This document shows positions 1 to 9,898 of a stretch of DNA of 64,000 bases, one piece after another. The stretch comes from Boudabousia marimammalium (GTDB lineage Bacteria > Actinomycetota > Actinomycetes > Actinomycetales > Actinomycetaceae), in contig NZ_MPDM01000007.1 in the NCBI RefSeq assembly GCF_001936115.1, positions 22,135 to 86,134 of the forward strand, written 5' to 3'. The notes below the pieces were generated by a model. It saw nothing but the letters and a program-made list of their open reading frames with translations, made no database searches and was not told where the DNA came from. The position numbers and the translations under genes were made by a program. Positions within the stretch are counted from its first letter, which is position 1; the number at the start of each line of letters is the position of its first letter.

Positions 1-939
1 GAGGACGAACTTGAAAATTTCGATATTTTGGCACAGTCTTCAGCTGGGCGTAACCCTCGTTCAATTAAGCGTTTGATCAACACTTTTGGTCTCATCAAAA
101 CTATTGGCAAAGCTGTTCTCAGTACAGATAAACAGAGTTCCAATAATGATTTGGCTAACGATATTCATATTTTTGCAATTCTGTGTCTCCAAACTGCCTA
201 CCCAGATGTTTTTTCCGAGCTAACGCGTCCTCAATCACTCGAAGGTCGTTCAGAAAAATGGAACGAGATAATAGAAGCCGCAACACAAGACTCAGAGGAA
301 TCACGCACTTGGCGGGGGAAATTCGGGATTAGCGAGTACAAGGAAGACGCATTCAGGACATTTATCGAAACGGTTAACCAACTGTTTGCCACAAAAGAAG
401 GAAAAGAGTTCAATCCCGAACTATTCAACGATGCTCTAGTTAAGTCGGCTGTGACCGCTGTAGGCACCACAGAAACAGCGGGAGCCACAACTCAGACCGC
501 CTTCCGGTCTTCTGCTATCGAGAGCCTAGAGGACCGCCAGTCAGCGCTCCGTAAAACCAACTCCCATGCAGCCGATTTGGCCATTATTTTTGAGAATGTA
601 CTTAAAGAAGTTCTTGGGGATATCCAGGCTGGAGTAACGCCGGCATACTGGAGCTATCAAGCAAGCGCTGAAAGTCGTTTGCCATCAGCTGTCATAGGTA
701 AACGATTCATAGAACTATACCCTCGACGGTATGGGATTAGCCTAATGTTTGGCAACTATTTGACCGATAAGGCCGGCCTTGACATTCTGACTGAGATGAA
801 ACACCAGTTCCCCGAAGTAGCTACCAAGCATTCTCCAAATTCTAACCCCCGGTTCTCGATTCGAGAGATTAAGACAGAGGACCATACTAGGTGTGCGGCA
901 CGGCTTATTGCAGAAGGGTATCTAAGAAATGAAGGCTAG
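1..939 (+). CDS. C-terminal part of a KAP-type P-loop NTPase (5' end outside window)
   Basis: The reading frame is open from base 1 to a TAG at 937-939, so the gene begins before the window and the true start is not visible. Near the start is NPRSIKRLINTF, the NPR-x-IKR signature that lies at the end of the NTPase core in KAP-family P-loop ATPases. The Walker motifs would be upstream and cannot be checked. The rest is a soluble, mostly helical tail without a catalytic motif I recognise. KAP NTPases are often membrane associated and common in mobile, defence-type islands, which fits this location. Assignment rests on the single motif, so the family is probable and the function unknown. Confidence 0.55.
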   Translation, partial: EDELENFDILAQSSAGRNPRSIKRLINTFGLIKTIGKAVLSTDKQSSNNDLANDIHIFAILCLQTAYPDVFSELTRPQSLEGRSEKWNEIIEAATQDSEESRTWRGKFGISEYKEDAFRTFIETVNQLFATKEGKEFNPELFNDALVKSAVTAVGTTETAGATTQTAFRSSAIESLEDRQSALRKTNSHAADLAIIFENVLKEVLGDIQAGVTPAYWSYQASAESRLPSAVIGKRFIELYPRRYGISLMFGNYLTDKAGLDILTEMKHQFPEVATKHSPNSNPRFSIREIKTEDHTRCAARLIAEGYLRNEG

Positions 940-1280
940 AACGGTTCGCTTTCATTCCTGTTGGGATTAACTGCGGATTTAGAGATAGAATGCTTACTCT
1001 ACCCTTGAAGCTTGCTAGGTCATCCGACAAAAGCCGAAAGTCTCCGTGGAATGTTCTCGGTTTTTGGGTTCTGGCGGTTTGATTGTTGTCTATCGGCCTC
1101 CTCCCTGGGGAGGAAAAAAAGATGACTGTAAAGAGATTTACGAAACACACTCCAGAACAGATTGTTCTCATATTGGGAAAACCTCGGGAAAACAAAGAGA
1201 GAGCGCGGATCTGTCACCTCTTAGATTCTGACTTGGTCGGATATTAGTTAAGAGACACTGGACTGAGGACAGGCTACCCA

Positions 1281-1790
1281 TACGAAGGAGACCTAGAGTG
1301 AGGCTAAAGAACTGCGCGGGCTACGTTATGAGAACTCGCGCTTGAAGCATCTGCTCGGTAAAGCCAAGCTAGAAAAAGTAGCGGAAGGAACCATCGTAGG
1401 GGAGCTTTCCGCAGAATCTGGCGCGAGGAAGGTCTGCGTGTACTTCCCAGGGAGAAGCGTAAGCGTGTACAGGTAAAGATTACCGTGAGGTTACCCCTAG
1501 TCAATACCCAAAAGATGTATGGGCACTGAATTTCTGGTTCGATTCAACCTTGCATGTCAAGATGAGCAAAATATGCAACGTCATCGGTGAATACACTCAA
1601 GTACATGTTGCTTTCACTACCGATGACAGGTTTGATGTGGCTTCGGCCATCTAGCTACTTGACTTAGCATCACTCGAGCATGGTGGTGGGCCACGAGTAA
1701 TCGGAACGGGAAACGGCCCAGAATTCATCGCCCACGCACGACTGCCCATGAACCAATGGGCACAGCGCTACATTAACTTCCACCCGCATT
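1281..1790 (+). pseudogene. Relic of an IS3-family transposase (orfA end plus orfB)
   Basis: Translated in pieces, the stretch gives a leucine-rich orfA tail (ELRGLRYENSRLKHLLGKA), an orfB segment (RRIWREEGLRVLPREKRKR) and an integrase core with VWALNFWFDST and GNGPEFIAH, the usual places of the first Asp and of the D-N-G-P-E-F motif. The motif Asp is replaced by Gly, the first Asp of the core by Asn, there is an in-frame stop near 1651, and the frame is broken several times. No intact end or flanking repeat is visible. The same element type left a smaller relic at 26300-26460. Dead mobile DNA; the family call is confident, the borders are approximate. Confidence 0.75.
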
Positions 1791-2066
1791 ACTCGCCAGA
1801 CTATCTCAGCCCCGCGACAACATGCGCGACAATGAAAACAAAGCCGCGCCAGCATCCTGCCCGAATCAGATTCCACAATCTAACTCTGCACCCACTAATC
1901 GCCATCATATACCTGTTTCATACACAACCTACGCAGATTCACGCACTTACGAAGCATCCAGTTAAATATAGTTACAAAACCCCTTTCCCAAAAGACACGA
2001 AGGCTAGTTTCGTCCGAAGCGGCACCTCTCGGAAGCACAGTAATAGGTAATTCTAAGTCCCCCACC
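1791..2066. other. Gene-poor stretch after the IS3 relic
   Basis: A 100-codon open frame on the plus strand (1748-2050) overlaps the end of the IS3 relic and has no recognisable domain, so I do not call it a gene. Otherwise nothing is recognised here. The next real gene comes in on the opposite strand. Confidence 0.4.
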
Positions 2067-3221
2067 TTATCCTTGATTCGCAGGCTCAGACCAGAAAACT
2101 CTCAAATAGCTATGTAAAGTTCCAGCTAACGTAATGGTCACCACGTAAAGCAGAACCCCAATAGTAATTTGATTTTCAGACACAAATGCACCTCCTCCAC
2201 AGAGATCTAACATTGCCGTCAACCAAACTGGGTCGTCTACATGGGCAGCCACTTCGGGGGATATTACTGGTGCGGAGCAAAGCTCTTTAGTTACACCTGA
2301 AGCCTGCAGACTTGGGGCAAATAAATGACGGGGATCAAGCTGAAAGCCATAAACAACAAACGTAAATCCGACAATATCTGCAATCCCAGGTATCCACCAT
2401 CTATAAAACAAATTGTTGGACTGCTTGCAAAAACTAAATGGCACATAAATTACTCCAACAATGTATCCCATTACTGCAAATAGTGCGGGAAATTCTACAA
2501 GGATTACCGGACCAACAGTAGACCTACCGGGTGAAAACTCATCGATAAGCAATGGAGAAACTGCAGCCGACGCAGCCCCTGCCGCTGCGAAGAAGCCCAC
2601 GGTGTTTGCTAAATTCATGCCAGCGCTACGCATATCGAGACGAAAACGAACTATTCCCTTCCACTGTGCCAATAGACCAAACGCCACAACACATAGCACC
2701 GCAACTGTGCAGATAGTTGATATATACAGAATATTAAAGCTAGCAGCACTCCTGAAAGCGTTTTCCGAGATATCCTTTGAATCCAACAAAATGGATACTA
2801 TAACAATTACGGATATGCCTAATACCGATACCAGTATGAGAAGCAGAAACCACCCTACCGCAGCCGTCTTTTTCCTCTCATATCCATCCGGAAAGAGTTT
2901 GATTTCATCCCAGTCCTGCGCTTTTACTAGTTGCAACCACGAATTGCAAGCAGCAGTAATGATTGACCCAAAACGTGCCATCTCGAATCGAACGAGACTC
3001 ATAACGCTCTTCACTTCAAGTACACTCATCCTATGCTTGAGAGCCCAATACAAGAAACAGCACAAAAATCCTGCAAGAAACAGTATGGTACAAAGTTGCT
3101 TAAGTGTCTGGGATTTCACACATGCTACGATCAGTATAAGCGTGACCGCTATAAGTACTAGACACATGCAAACGAATCGCGCTCCCCTACAGATTCGTTT
3201 AAACAAAGAATATGCTTTCAT
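2067..3221 (-). CDS. Polytopic membrane protein of unknown function
   Basis: 384 residues. I do not recognise a family. Hydrophobic segments lie near residues 15-35, 43-60, about 122-145, 165-190, 208-228, 240-262, 275-295 and 355-375, giving roughly eight membrane passes. A soluble stretch at about 65-118 follows the second pass, with a conserved-looking KLFPDGYERKK just before the third. Base composition is poorer in GC than the housekeeping genes further right, and the neighbours are an IS3 relic on one side and a toxin-type pair on the other, so it is probably acquired. The start at 3221 gives a Lys/Arg-rich N-terminus before the first helix, typical of an inner-membrane protein. Function unknown. 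Confidence 0.6.
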   Translation of the reverse strand: MKAYSLFKRICRGARFVCMCLVLIAVTLILIVACVKSQTLKQLCTILFLAGFLCCFLYWALKHRMSVLEVKSVMSLVRFEMARFGSIITAACNSWLQLVKAQDWDEIKLFPDGYERKKTAAVGWFLLLILVSVLGISVIVIVSILLDSKDISENAFRSAASFNILYISTICTVAVLCVVAFGLLAQWKGIVRFRLDMRSAGMNLANTVGFFAAAGAASAAVSPLLIDEFSPGRSTVGPVILVEFPALFAVMGYIVGVIYVPFSFCKQSNNLFYRWWIPGIADIVGFTFVVYGFQLDPRHLFAPSLQASGVTKELCSAPVISPEVAAHVDDPVWLTAMLDLCGGGAFVSENQITIGVLLYVVTITLAGTLHSYLRVFWSEPANQG

Positions 3222-3780
3222 GAGATAACCTCACTAATACAACGTTTGTTTGAAGCTTGCTTTGCTCTGCTTCTATTGCATTCTGTTGAATGTCTCGACT
3301 ATTCTGGAATAGCTAAAATCGTCCCACATAAAAGTCAAGTTCAGCATTGCTGTCTCGTAAACACTACGTTCTTTCTGGCAATACCGCCTCTAAGACCAAG
3401 TTATTCTCCACTAGTTTCTCTTTAAATCAGCTAGAGGTTGAACAAATATACTAGGATACTTTCAGTAAATCCCGAGTCAAGCTCTCGAAAGCGATTAAAT
3501 GCGTCAAACAGTCCAGATTTTAAAACGGAATACGCCTATACATCAAAGAAATCTACCAAGTCGACTGCACAAATATTCACATCGGGTGGTAGCGCACACG
3601 CAAAGCACTACACATTGAGAGGTTACCCATATTCGCTAGAGGGTTAATCATCCACAAAGTATAACACCAAACAGCAGAGACTGAAGTTGTACCTAGCCAT
3701 TTACCTATGCAAGGCTCCAGAGCAATCATACGTTAGCGATGCCCCAGTTCCGTAAAGCTAACGTACCCACGACTCAAATC
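3222..3780. other. Intergenic, no gene recognised
   Basis: About 560 AT-rich bases between two minus-strand genes. A 69-codon plus-strand frame (3438-3647) lacks a ribosome binding site and any domain. The part near 3222-3400 should hold the promoter of the membrane protein. Confidence 0.4.
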
Positions 3781-4485
3781 TCAAAACAGTACTGTTTGCT
3801 CCCCCTCTACCTGCGATGCCGAATCTTTCTGTTTGGGGAGGCTATCAGTTCGATAGCCGATTTCAAGAAATCTAGCCGGACTCTCCAGCGCTGATTCTAG
3901 TAGACCTTTCCGGAATAATCCCACGACTTTAGCCACAGACCTTGCTTGGCAATTAATTGATTTAGCTGGGTTAAACTCTATATCAGTCATCGCGTCGTAC
4001 TCTACTATCTTTTCCAAGAGCTCATGGCGCCCCTGTAAGGCCTTTGCATACAACCAGTCATAGAAATAAGTCTTTGGCTCAAGCGGGAACGTGTACTTAT
4101 AGAACCTAAACCCGGTTAGACTTCCACTTTGGTGTAACCGTGAGTCTCTTTTTGCTTCGCGAGAGGTCGCCATCAGTAAATCCTCATACGGGCCTCCATG
4201 CTCAAAACACTTCGACGCTTGGAAAGCAGATTCTACTGAATATTGACCACGACTATGGGTAATCATCAAGTTGAATGCACTCAGCTGAACTCCAAGATCA
4301 TCCGGGCTTTTACTTGAAATATCAATAATCCGTGTCGTGGAATGCTGCGCCAAGTATGCCTCGTGCAAACTTGCAATTGATTTCTGCTTCTGCGATACCG
4401 AGAAACCAGAGAAGAACTTAAACTCTACGTCATCGCTAGAAAAGAATGGAATTGTTGTTTCAGCACGGAATACTGGTCTATTCGC
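3781..4485 (-). CDS. NADAR-like protein, probable antitoxin/hydrolase partner of the DarT-like protein
   Basis: 234 residues from the chosen start. The ATG at 4485 lies inside the last codons of the upstream darT-like gene (overlap of 8 bases) with GGACAGGAC just ahead; a longer frame begins at 4539 but would overlap by 62 bases. The central part, YSVESAFQASKCF followed by an Ala/Lys/Arg-containing helix (ATSREAKRDSR), resembles the E-x-x-(Y/F)-Q-A-x-K motif and following helix of NADAR (YbiA/DUF1768) domains. Established for the family: NADAR proteins remove ADP-ribose from guanine bases and some are encoded next to DarT-like toxins. Toxin-then-partner order with overlap fits a toxin-antitoxin operon. 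The similarity is judged by eye and is only partial. Confidence 0.5.
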   Translation of the reverse strand, partial: ANRPVFRAETTIPFFSSDDVEFKFFSGFSVSQKQKSIASLHEAYLAQHSTTRIIDISSKSPDDLGVQLSAFNLMITHSRGQYSVESAFQASKCFEHGGPYEDLLMATSREAKRDSRLHQSGSLTGFRFYKYTFPLEPKTYFYDWLYAKALQGRHELLEKIVEYDAMTDIEFNPAKSINCQARSVAKVVGLFRKGLLESALESPARFLEIGYRTDSLPKQKDSASQVEGEQTVLF

Positions 4486-5212
4486 CATTTTTGTCCTGTC
4501 CATACCAATTATGCCAGCATTTCGGGTATCCAAAGACATTGTAAGCCCGCTCCCCTTTTACTTTCCAGGCTTGATATACGTAACATCTCTTTGCCTGCCT
4601 ATGTAGTAACTCCTCTACCTTTAGCTTTAGTTCTATGTCCTTGACCGACACAAACTTGACTAAATCAAAAGGGACAGTCGCATCAATTTGCACCTCAGCT
4701 TGAGGATCTGTAGTGAGAAAACAAGGAATGCCGTCATCAGTACGATTCACGGTCCGTCCTTGTTTGGTACTCATCTCATCACGAAACAAGTCTTCAATGT
4801 CTTCGCCATCCACCGAAACGCTTTCACTACTTTTCTTGAATATCGCATTGGCAGCATTAGTGTGATAGAAGTAAATCCTGCCAAGCTTTGCAATTTTTTT
4901 GAGGTCCCCAACAGGGATAAAAAGGATACATATACCGTCATCCTCCTTGCTTTCTTCAATCTCCTTACTATATTTGTACATCATAAGGAGATTTGGGAAA
5001 GAAACAGAAAAGCAAGACCGCTCCCTATGCTGATCCAACCTTAACTCATCAAAATACCGTACCTCAGAGCGCTCAGACTCAAGCTTCCCCCTCGGGACAA
5101 TTCCTTCCTGTATAATCCTTGGGAGATTACTTACACGCGTAAAATGTACTAAATGCTCAACCTCACGCTTTTCTAGATAAGCGATTACATCGTCGATAGT
5201 CCTATTCGGCAT
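4478..5212 (-). CDS. DarT-like DNA ADP-ribosyltransferase (DUF4433 family)
   Basis: 244 residues. Family marks are the NAD-pocket HFTRVSNLPRIIQEGI (His23, Thr25, Asn29), the RSCFSVSFPNLLMMYKYS segment that matches the F-Y-F-x-P-R-S-P-M region of DarT, and DPQAEVQID with Glu173 at the place of the catalytic Glu of DarT proteins. DarT enzymes use NAD+ to put ADP-ribose on bases of single-stranded DNA (thymine or guanine depending on subfamily), blocking replication; they act in the cytoplasm as toxins or in phage defence. The usual partner is a macrodomain DarG; none is seen here. Instead the overlapping downstream gene is NADAR-like, which suggests a guanine-modifying pair. Family call firm, base specificity inferred. 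Confidence 0.75.
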   Translation of the reverse strand: MPNRTIDDVIAYLEKREVEHLVHFTRVSNLPRIIQEGIVPRGKLESERSEVRYFDELRLDQHRERSCFSVSFPNLLMMYKYSKEIEESKEDDGICILFIPVGDLKKIAKLGRIYFYHTNAANAIFKKSSESVSVDGEDIEDLFRDEMSTKQGRTVNRTDDGIPCFLTTDPQAEVQIDATVPFDLVKFVSVKDIELKLKVEELLHRQAKRCYVYQAWKVKGERAYNVFGYPKCWHNWYGQDKNGE

Positions 5213-5539
5213 ACCGGTAGTTTAACAAGATCGCCATCAAATGTGAATCAAATAGTCATAGAGCAGATATAGCAAGTGGCACTTCTAATACAGCAGTATC
5301 ATTTACGAAAAGTCACCAACTAACTTGGTAGAGCCCAGGAGGCACGTGTCGAATTTGTCTTGTTCTACTCACAACTGATTCTGCGCTCCACTCCTTCACT
5401 GACTATGTAAGGCGACGGGTACCTAATTGGTGCGTTCGCCGCCGAATACAAAATCGAAGAGGTCAAGGCGGGCACCCCGGTCACCCCTAGCAACTGTTGC
5501 CGCTTAACATCATCAGTCGGAAAACCTATTGGATTGGGA
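5213..5539. other. Intergenic, no gene recognised
   Basis: Contains the upstream region of the DarT-like gene and then sequence with no supported gene. Frames overlapping from the right belong to the decayed gene described next. Confidence 0.35.
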
Positions 5540-6514
5540 TTACAGACTCTCTTCTGCGGAGCTCGCGATATCATGGTCTTCATGAGGGGCCAATATCCCG
5601 TTCTCATCGGGGCCATAACACGCCTCATCCCCATGGTGTTTCGCGGCTCCTCCGACAAAAGACTGGCGCTCGTTCCAAGCGTCGTAGGCTGAGTTTCTGC
5701 GTCCCAGTCGAATCGCTGACTCCACCACGAACTGGCGACAACGGAGGAAGACGTCATCGGAAAGGTCGGAGCTGGGACACCAGAGGAAATGGACCTGCGC
5801 ACCCATCGGCATCATGACCCAGGTGTATATGCCAAGAAAAACATGTACTCTTGGAGGTCAATCCCCAAAACAAGGATTCTAACCCAACCATCCAAGTTCT
5901 CCGACCACCCGAATGCCTTCTCTCCGACCCTCCCGTTATAATCTCGGATATCGAAAACTGAAGGAAGAAGACTCAGCTTCGTCATGATGAGGAGCCGTCC
6001 CGGATAGTATCTCTTACTTTGCTTACACCCCTGCACCATTGCCTCGAAGCAGAGGCGCAAGTACTGAAAAAGTATGCGATCTTCGAGTGCGTCAAAGCTG
6101 CAGTGATCCGCCCGGTGCATCTACTAGCGCATCTTGCTCGGCTACGTCAGCGAGGAAGTTGATACTGTTCGCGATGCATCTGTAGATTGTCTGCTTGGCG
6201 CTTTGATTACCGTGGTGTTTAAAACCGACACGGGCGCTGTTCAGAGTAATCATGGCACTACGATGCCCGGACAGGGCACCACCCTGGGTTTTCATACAAT
6301 CGCTAAAGGTGCCGAACAGCTTCGCAAAGTCCTTGCTCGGAGTGGCCGCCTGATGGTCCTCCGCAATAAGGCTCAGTATCAACCCGACTGCATCGTGGAT
6401 GGTCTAGATGCTTACCGCGTTGAGTGGTTCCAGCTCCTTCGCTTGGTTCTTTCCAAGATCAGAATGGCATCTAACGATTCTCAGCCACTCGACGTGCTCC
6501 CGTTTCAATTCCAT
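5540..6514 (-). pseudogene. Decayed gene of unknown function
   Basis: On the minus strand a continuous-looking protein can be followed from an ATG at 6514: 36 codons, an in-frame TAG at 6404-6406, then about 100 codons (AEDHQAATPS, ARVGFKHHGN) to a stop at 6092, then a shifted frame 6120-5812 (KRYYPGRLL, DGWVRILVLGIDLQEYMFF) and a further shift into 5815-5540 (MGAQVHFLWCPSSD). Residue patterns run sensibly across the breaks, so this is probably one gene of about 320 codons that has lost its frame three times. The ARVGFKHHGN helix has the look of an all-alpha HEPN-like domain, but I do not recognise the family. No intact product expected. Confidence 0.45.
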
Positions 6515-7080
6515 GTTACTTTTCACCCCTATGACCATACTAGTAAACAACGAGAGTACCAAGACCACAGTGAGACCCCTATCAGGGCAAGAAAACAGGT
6601 GCAGTGTAAATCTCCTTGAGTGATAGCAAAATATCCCCCAAGTTTTCCACAGCCGAACGCCGTAGAGACCCGAACACAGTAGCCGTCCGCAAGCGCAAAC
6701 AAACCACTATGGACGGTGTTTAGCCGGGGAAGATTTGCCTGAAACACCGAACTAACCCGCACCCGTATACCCAACTTATGCCCAGCCAAGGAACAAATAT
6801 GACATTTACGCAGGTCAGAGATTTTCGGCGGTCTGTGTCGAACTCCGCGTGAACAGATACTACGTGCCATTGATCAGCCAGCGACTTGGCGCATCACCCA
6901 GCTGCACATCGACGCCTTCCCAACGGGATAAAATCCCACTCTTACTCGCGCAATGCCTAGGGCGAGCGCGAGGCCAACTCCATCGTTTCATGGTTCTACG
7001 ACGAAACCAAGAGTTAACCCACGGGGAGTATGTGTAGGTAAGAAAAGCGGAGGCAGTGCTTACTCTCGGTCAAGAGTTTG
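6515..7080. other. Intergenic, no gene recognised
   Basis: About 570 bases with several short frames on both strands (such as 6849-7037 plus and 6870-6529 minus) that lack ribosome binding sites and domains. It lies between a decayed gene and an IS481-type relic, so it is probably mobile-element debris. Confidence 0.35.
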
Positions 7081-7200
7081 ACACTTCAACACCTCCCCAC
7101 ACCACGTTAGGTGTTTATGCACACAATACCGCAAGCTAGGCTTAGCCGGGACCGAGCCCAAATCCCGCAAACCCCGCTCTAAGCCCAACCCAACCAATGA
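7081..7200 (+). pseudogene. Fragment of an IS481-type transposase gene
   Basis: These 120 bases are a close copy (about nine in ten bases identical by eye) of 10281-10400, the helix-turn-helix part of the intact transposase to the right. They encode the same HFN-x-SP-x-H-V-R-R region. No start, no catalytic part and no element ends are present. It shows that a related IS481-type element was here before and has been almost completely deleted. Confidence 0.85.
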
Positions 7201-7315
7201 CAACAGTCCCAGCCCAGTCATAGAATAAGCTGGCCCTTCAGGCGTGAAGAGCTTGAGACAGAGCCTTCCTTAATCTGACGTGGAATAGCTTGTCCTGCCC
7301 CGCCAGCATTACCGC

Positions 7316-8373
7316 TTAACGGTTATCTTCGGGCAATGGATGCAGACGCCGGTAGGCCTCTCGGTAACCATTCTCGCGTGCTTTGCCCGCCGCGAGGAGG
7401 GGGTCCTCTCCTTGCAAACCCCACAGGCTAACACCGACTTTCCCATCCAGCATTTCCCAAAGTTTGACTGAGAGTTCAGGCATGCGAGCCCGCGTGGTTC
7501 TGTAGGCCAGCCAGTTCAACATCAAAAAGTTGAGTGGATCGTTTGCGTCAACATGCGGGACCAGCCGCTCAAAAGCTGCTTTCACGGTATTTTGGCCTTG
7601 CGGAGAAAGCCACACGATTTCGTCTATCTGCTGATGTGATAGTTTTCCAAACCTCCGGTAAGTGACGGAGGTTGCCCCAACGCAACCATGGACAGTGCCA
7701 GTGCGGGACTACCTTCAAGGGCCCCAACTGCGAGATGATGAGCTAGGTTCTTTAAATCATTTTCAGTACCGAGCCATCGCGAATCAAGCAGTGTAATCAG
7801 CATGTACCAGCCGCCATAGTTCCAAAGGTCAATGTCCTGCCATAGTTCAGCCCATTCAAGAGCTTTCTCACGATCGAAAATGCGGGTCGGCCCCTGGCCT
7901 AGCACCAACGGATGAGGGTCCGTAGGGTCAACCTCTTGTGCCTGCAATGCAAGTTGCATAGCCAACCTGGCAAAACGCTCGTACCCTTCATCCCCTTCTT
8001 TAGTGACCGTATCGATGGTCCCATACCCGCGATACTCGCCAGAGATTTTCACTGCCGCCTCAATAGCTCCCAGCAAAGACGCAACTGAACCGTACCTCTG
8101 CGCCGCTTCTAGGTGTGCTTCTGGAACTGCACTAATCAGAGGCTGAAAATCTAGAACAAACCGGGTCCGATCGAAGCCTTAAAGGCTGTTGTAGATACTA
8201 TCTACCGTCGGGAAATCACCAGCCAGCCAAGCTTCAGCAGCCTGCTCTGCCCCTAGGTTGAAGAAATCCATTGAAACCCTAACGAGGGGTGGCAGTGAGG
8301 CAAGCAGGCTGGCATTTTCTTCTTCCCGGGCACGACATTCAAGGCTCTGCCTACGCCAACCAAAGAATGCCAT
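7316..8373 (-). pseudogene. Broken gene for a hypothetical protein of about 350 residues
   Basis: Starts MAFFGWRRQ at 8373 with GAGGAGAAA ahead as ribosome binding site. The frame is interrupted by a TAA at 8179-8181 and continues in the same frame (GFDRTRFVLDF...) through 7624, where a one-base shift near 7650 leads into the frame ending at 7316 (FGKLSHQQIDEIVWLSPQGQ...). Read across these two lesions the product is continuous: an N-terminal helical part, WNYGGWYMLITLLDSRW in the middle and LWGLQGEDPLLAAGKARENGYREAY at the end. The helical, repeat-like layout could be TPR-like. Family not recognised. One stop and one shift suggest recent inactivation or sequence errors. Confidence 0.6.
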
Positions 8374-8536
8374 AGATTTCTCCTCTCTGCGATGAGAATA
8401 CCCAGATTACGATAACATACCTAGCAAACTACAAGCCTTTTAAGACCGTAGCCAAAATTCGCCACATCTATGACATGCCTCACTCGAACGAGAAACCTTA
8501 GGCGACATCTCTCACTGGGTTCCTAAAATAATCACT

Positions 8537-9898
8537 ATGTCTGTTGAAAGTCCAACTCCCCCACTCAAGCGCAATCCGATTCAACGCACCATCGCGTGGC
8601 TACGTAGCTACGCTCTGATTCGCCCTATCATTCTCCTGTTAGTTTTTCTTGCCATCACAACATTAACTATTTATTTCTACCCTATTACGAAGGAAGGAAC
8701 CTATGCGCGAGAAGTTGTTGTCGCGGCCATCGGTTCATTAATTACTATTATCGGCGCGATTGGCGTTGCTATCGTTACTTTTCCACAGCAGATACGCGCA
8801 CAACGAGAGAACCGCAAGATCCAGCACATGGATGAAGAGTCATGGAATAAGCGCCACCTCACGGTTGGCGGAATGGTTATTGACGACATTGTTGTCGTCA
8901 AGTCAGGACGAGAGAAAACTCCTTGGACTGACCTAGCAGTTATGGAATGGCAACCAACGCTCCCGGTGGGTAAGCGAGACAACTTCTCCAGCCACAAACT
9001 GGTGGATACTGCTAGGGAGCAGTGGCTCGGCGACATTGAAAGGGATTGTAAGAACAAAGGGATTGCCCTTAGCGACGACGCATGCGTGGACATGGTAGAC
9101 ATCACTATTTCCTATGTGCACAACAAATCAGGTCGCAGAATTCCTAAATACACTATTACCCCTGCTATAGAGAGCTACTACAATTTCCTTTGCTCCACAG
9201 CAAACCTAGATAGAAAGCTCATAGTGGATGGCCAAGAAACGACTCTGCGAGAGAACGTCGCACACCCTCCGACCGACATTGAATCAGTGCGAGAACTTCC
9301 ATTCATGACGAAAGTCGGAGTAGGAACAGTAGCAATCACCTCTGATGGTTTCCTTGTCCTTGGAGTTCGTGGTCGCACAGCAATCGCTGGCCAGTTTGAG
9401 TATGACGAGATAAGGAAGGCAGTCCACATTGTCGCGGAAGGAATGATTCCTGAAGACCGTGGCGTTGGAGGCACTATCGACCCGCAAAAAACTTCCTCTC
9501 GTGCGCTTGAGGAAGAACTCGGCATTTCAAGCGGCAAAGATGCCATAGGCGAAGTGAAGGAGACGGCTGCTACCGGCTTCTTCTTTGATCAACTCAGATA
9601 TCAGCCGTGTTTCGCATATATCGCTCACCTTGATGTGGATCGAGATCAGCTACAGGCAGGTCTGGGTAGTGCCCAAGATTCCTGGGAAGTCGAGAAATTG
9701 TTCTTCATGAGATTCGACCCGAACAACGCCGAAGTGATTGCACTGTTACGTCATGAGCACCCTTATCTAAAACTAGCATCTAATCATGCGCATGCAGTTC
9801 TGTGGTTTGCCTGCCTGTACCAGTTCGGCTACTTCAAGATGCGGGACTGCCTGAACACTCCACTCGGACGAATTGATAACGGCCAATACAGCCTATAA
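8537..9898 (+). CDS. Two-helix membrane protein with C-terminal Nudix-like domain
   Basis: 453 residues. Two membrane segments at about 29-49 and 62-86 are followed by a basic, charged linker (RENRKIQ) and a soluble part to the C-terminus. From about residue 258 the pattern is Nudix-like: a beta strand VGTVAITSDGFLVLGVRGR, then a loop and RALEEELGI, which fits the R-E-U-x-E-E-x-G-U half of the Nudix box except that the first Glu is Ala. The N-terminal Gly/Glu half of the box is stretched by an insertion. Nudix enzymes cleave nucleoside diphosphate derivatives with Mg2+; in two-TM proteins of defence-type islands such domains may act as sensors or effectors. No partner gene is obvious. Activity uncertain. 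Confidence 0.6.
   Translation: MSVESPTPPLKRNPIQRTIAWLRSYALIRPIILLLVFLAITTLTIYFYPITKEGTYAREVVVAAIGSLITIIGAIGVAIVTFPQQIRAQRENRKIQHMDEESWNKRHLTVGGMVIDDIVVVKSGREKTPWTDLAVMEWQPTLPVGKRDNFSSHKLVDTAREQWLGDIERDCKNKGIALSDDACVDMVDITISYVHNKSGRRIPKYTITPAIESYYNFLCSTANLDRKLIVDGQETTLRENVAHPPTDIESVRELPFMTKVGVGTVAITSDGFLVLGVRGRTAIAGQFEYDEIRKAVHIVAEGMIPEDRGVGGTIDPQKTSSRALEEELGISSGKDAIGEVKETAATGFFFDQLRYQPCFAYIAHLDVDRDQLQAGLGSAQDSWEVEKLFFMRFDPNNAEVIALLRHEHPYLKLASNHAHAVLWFACLYQFGYFKMRDCLNTPLGRIDNGQYSL

Noticed and set aside
2461..3228. 255-codon plus-strand frame
   Set aside because: Shadow of the membrane protein gene on the minus strand; no membrane or domain pattern of its own.
3438..3647. 69-codon frame in a gene-free stretch
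   Set aside because: No ribosome binding site, no domain, composition of random sequence.
6849..7037. 62-codon frame next to the IS481 relic
   Set aside because: No recognisable features and no ribosome binding site; probably mobile-element debris.
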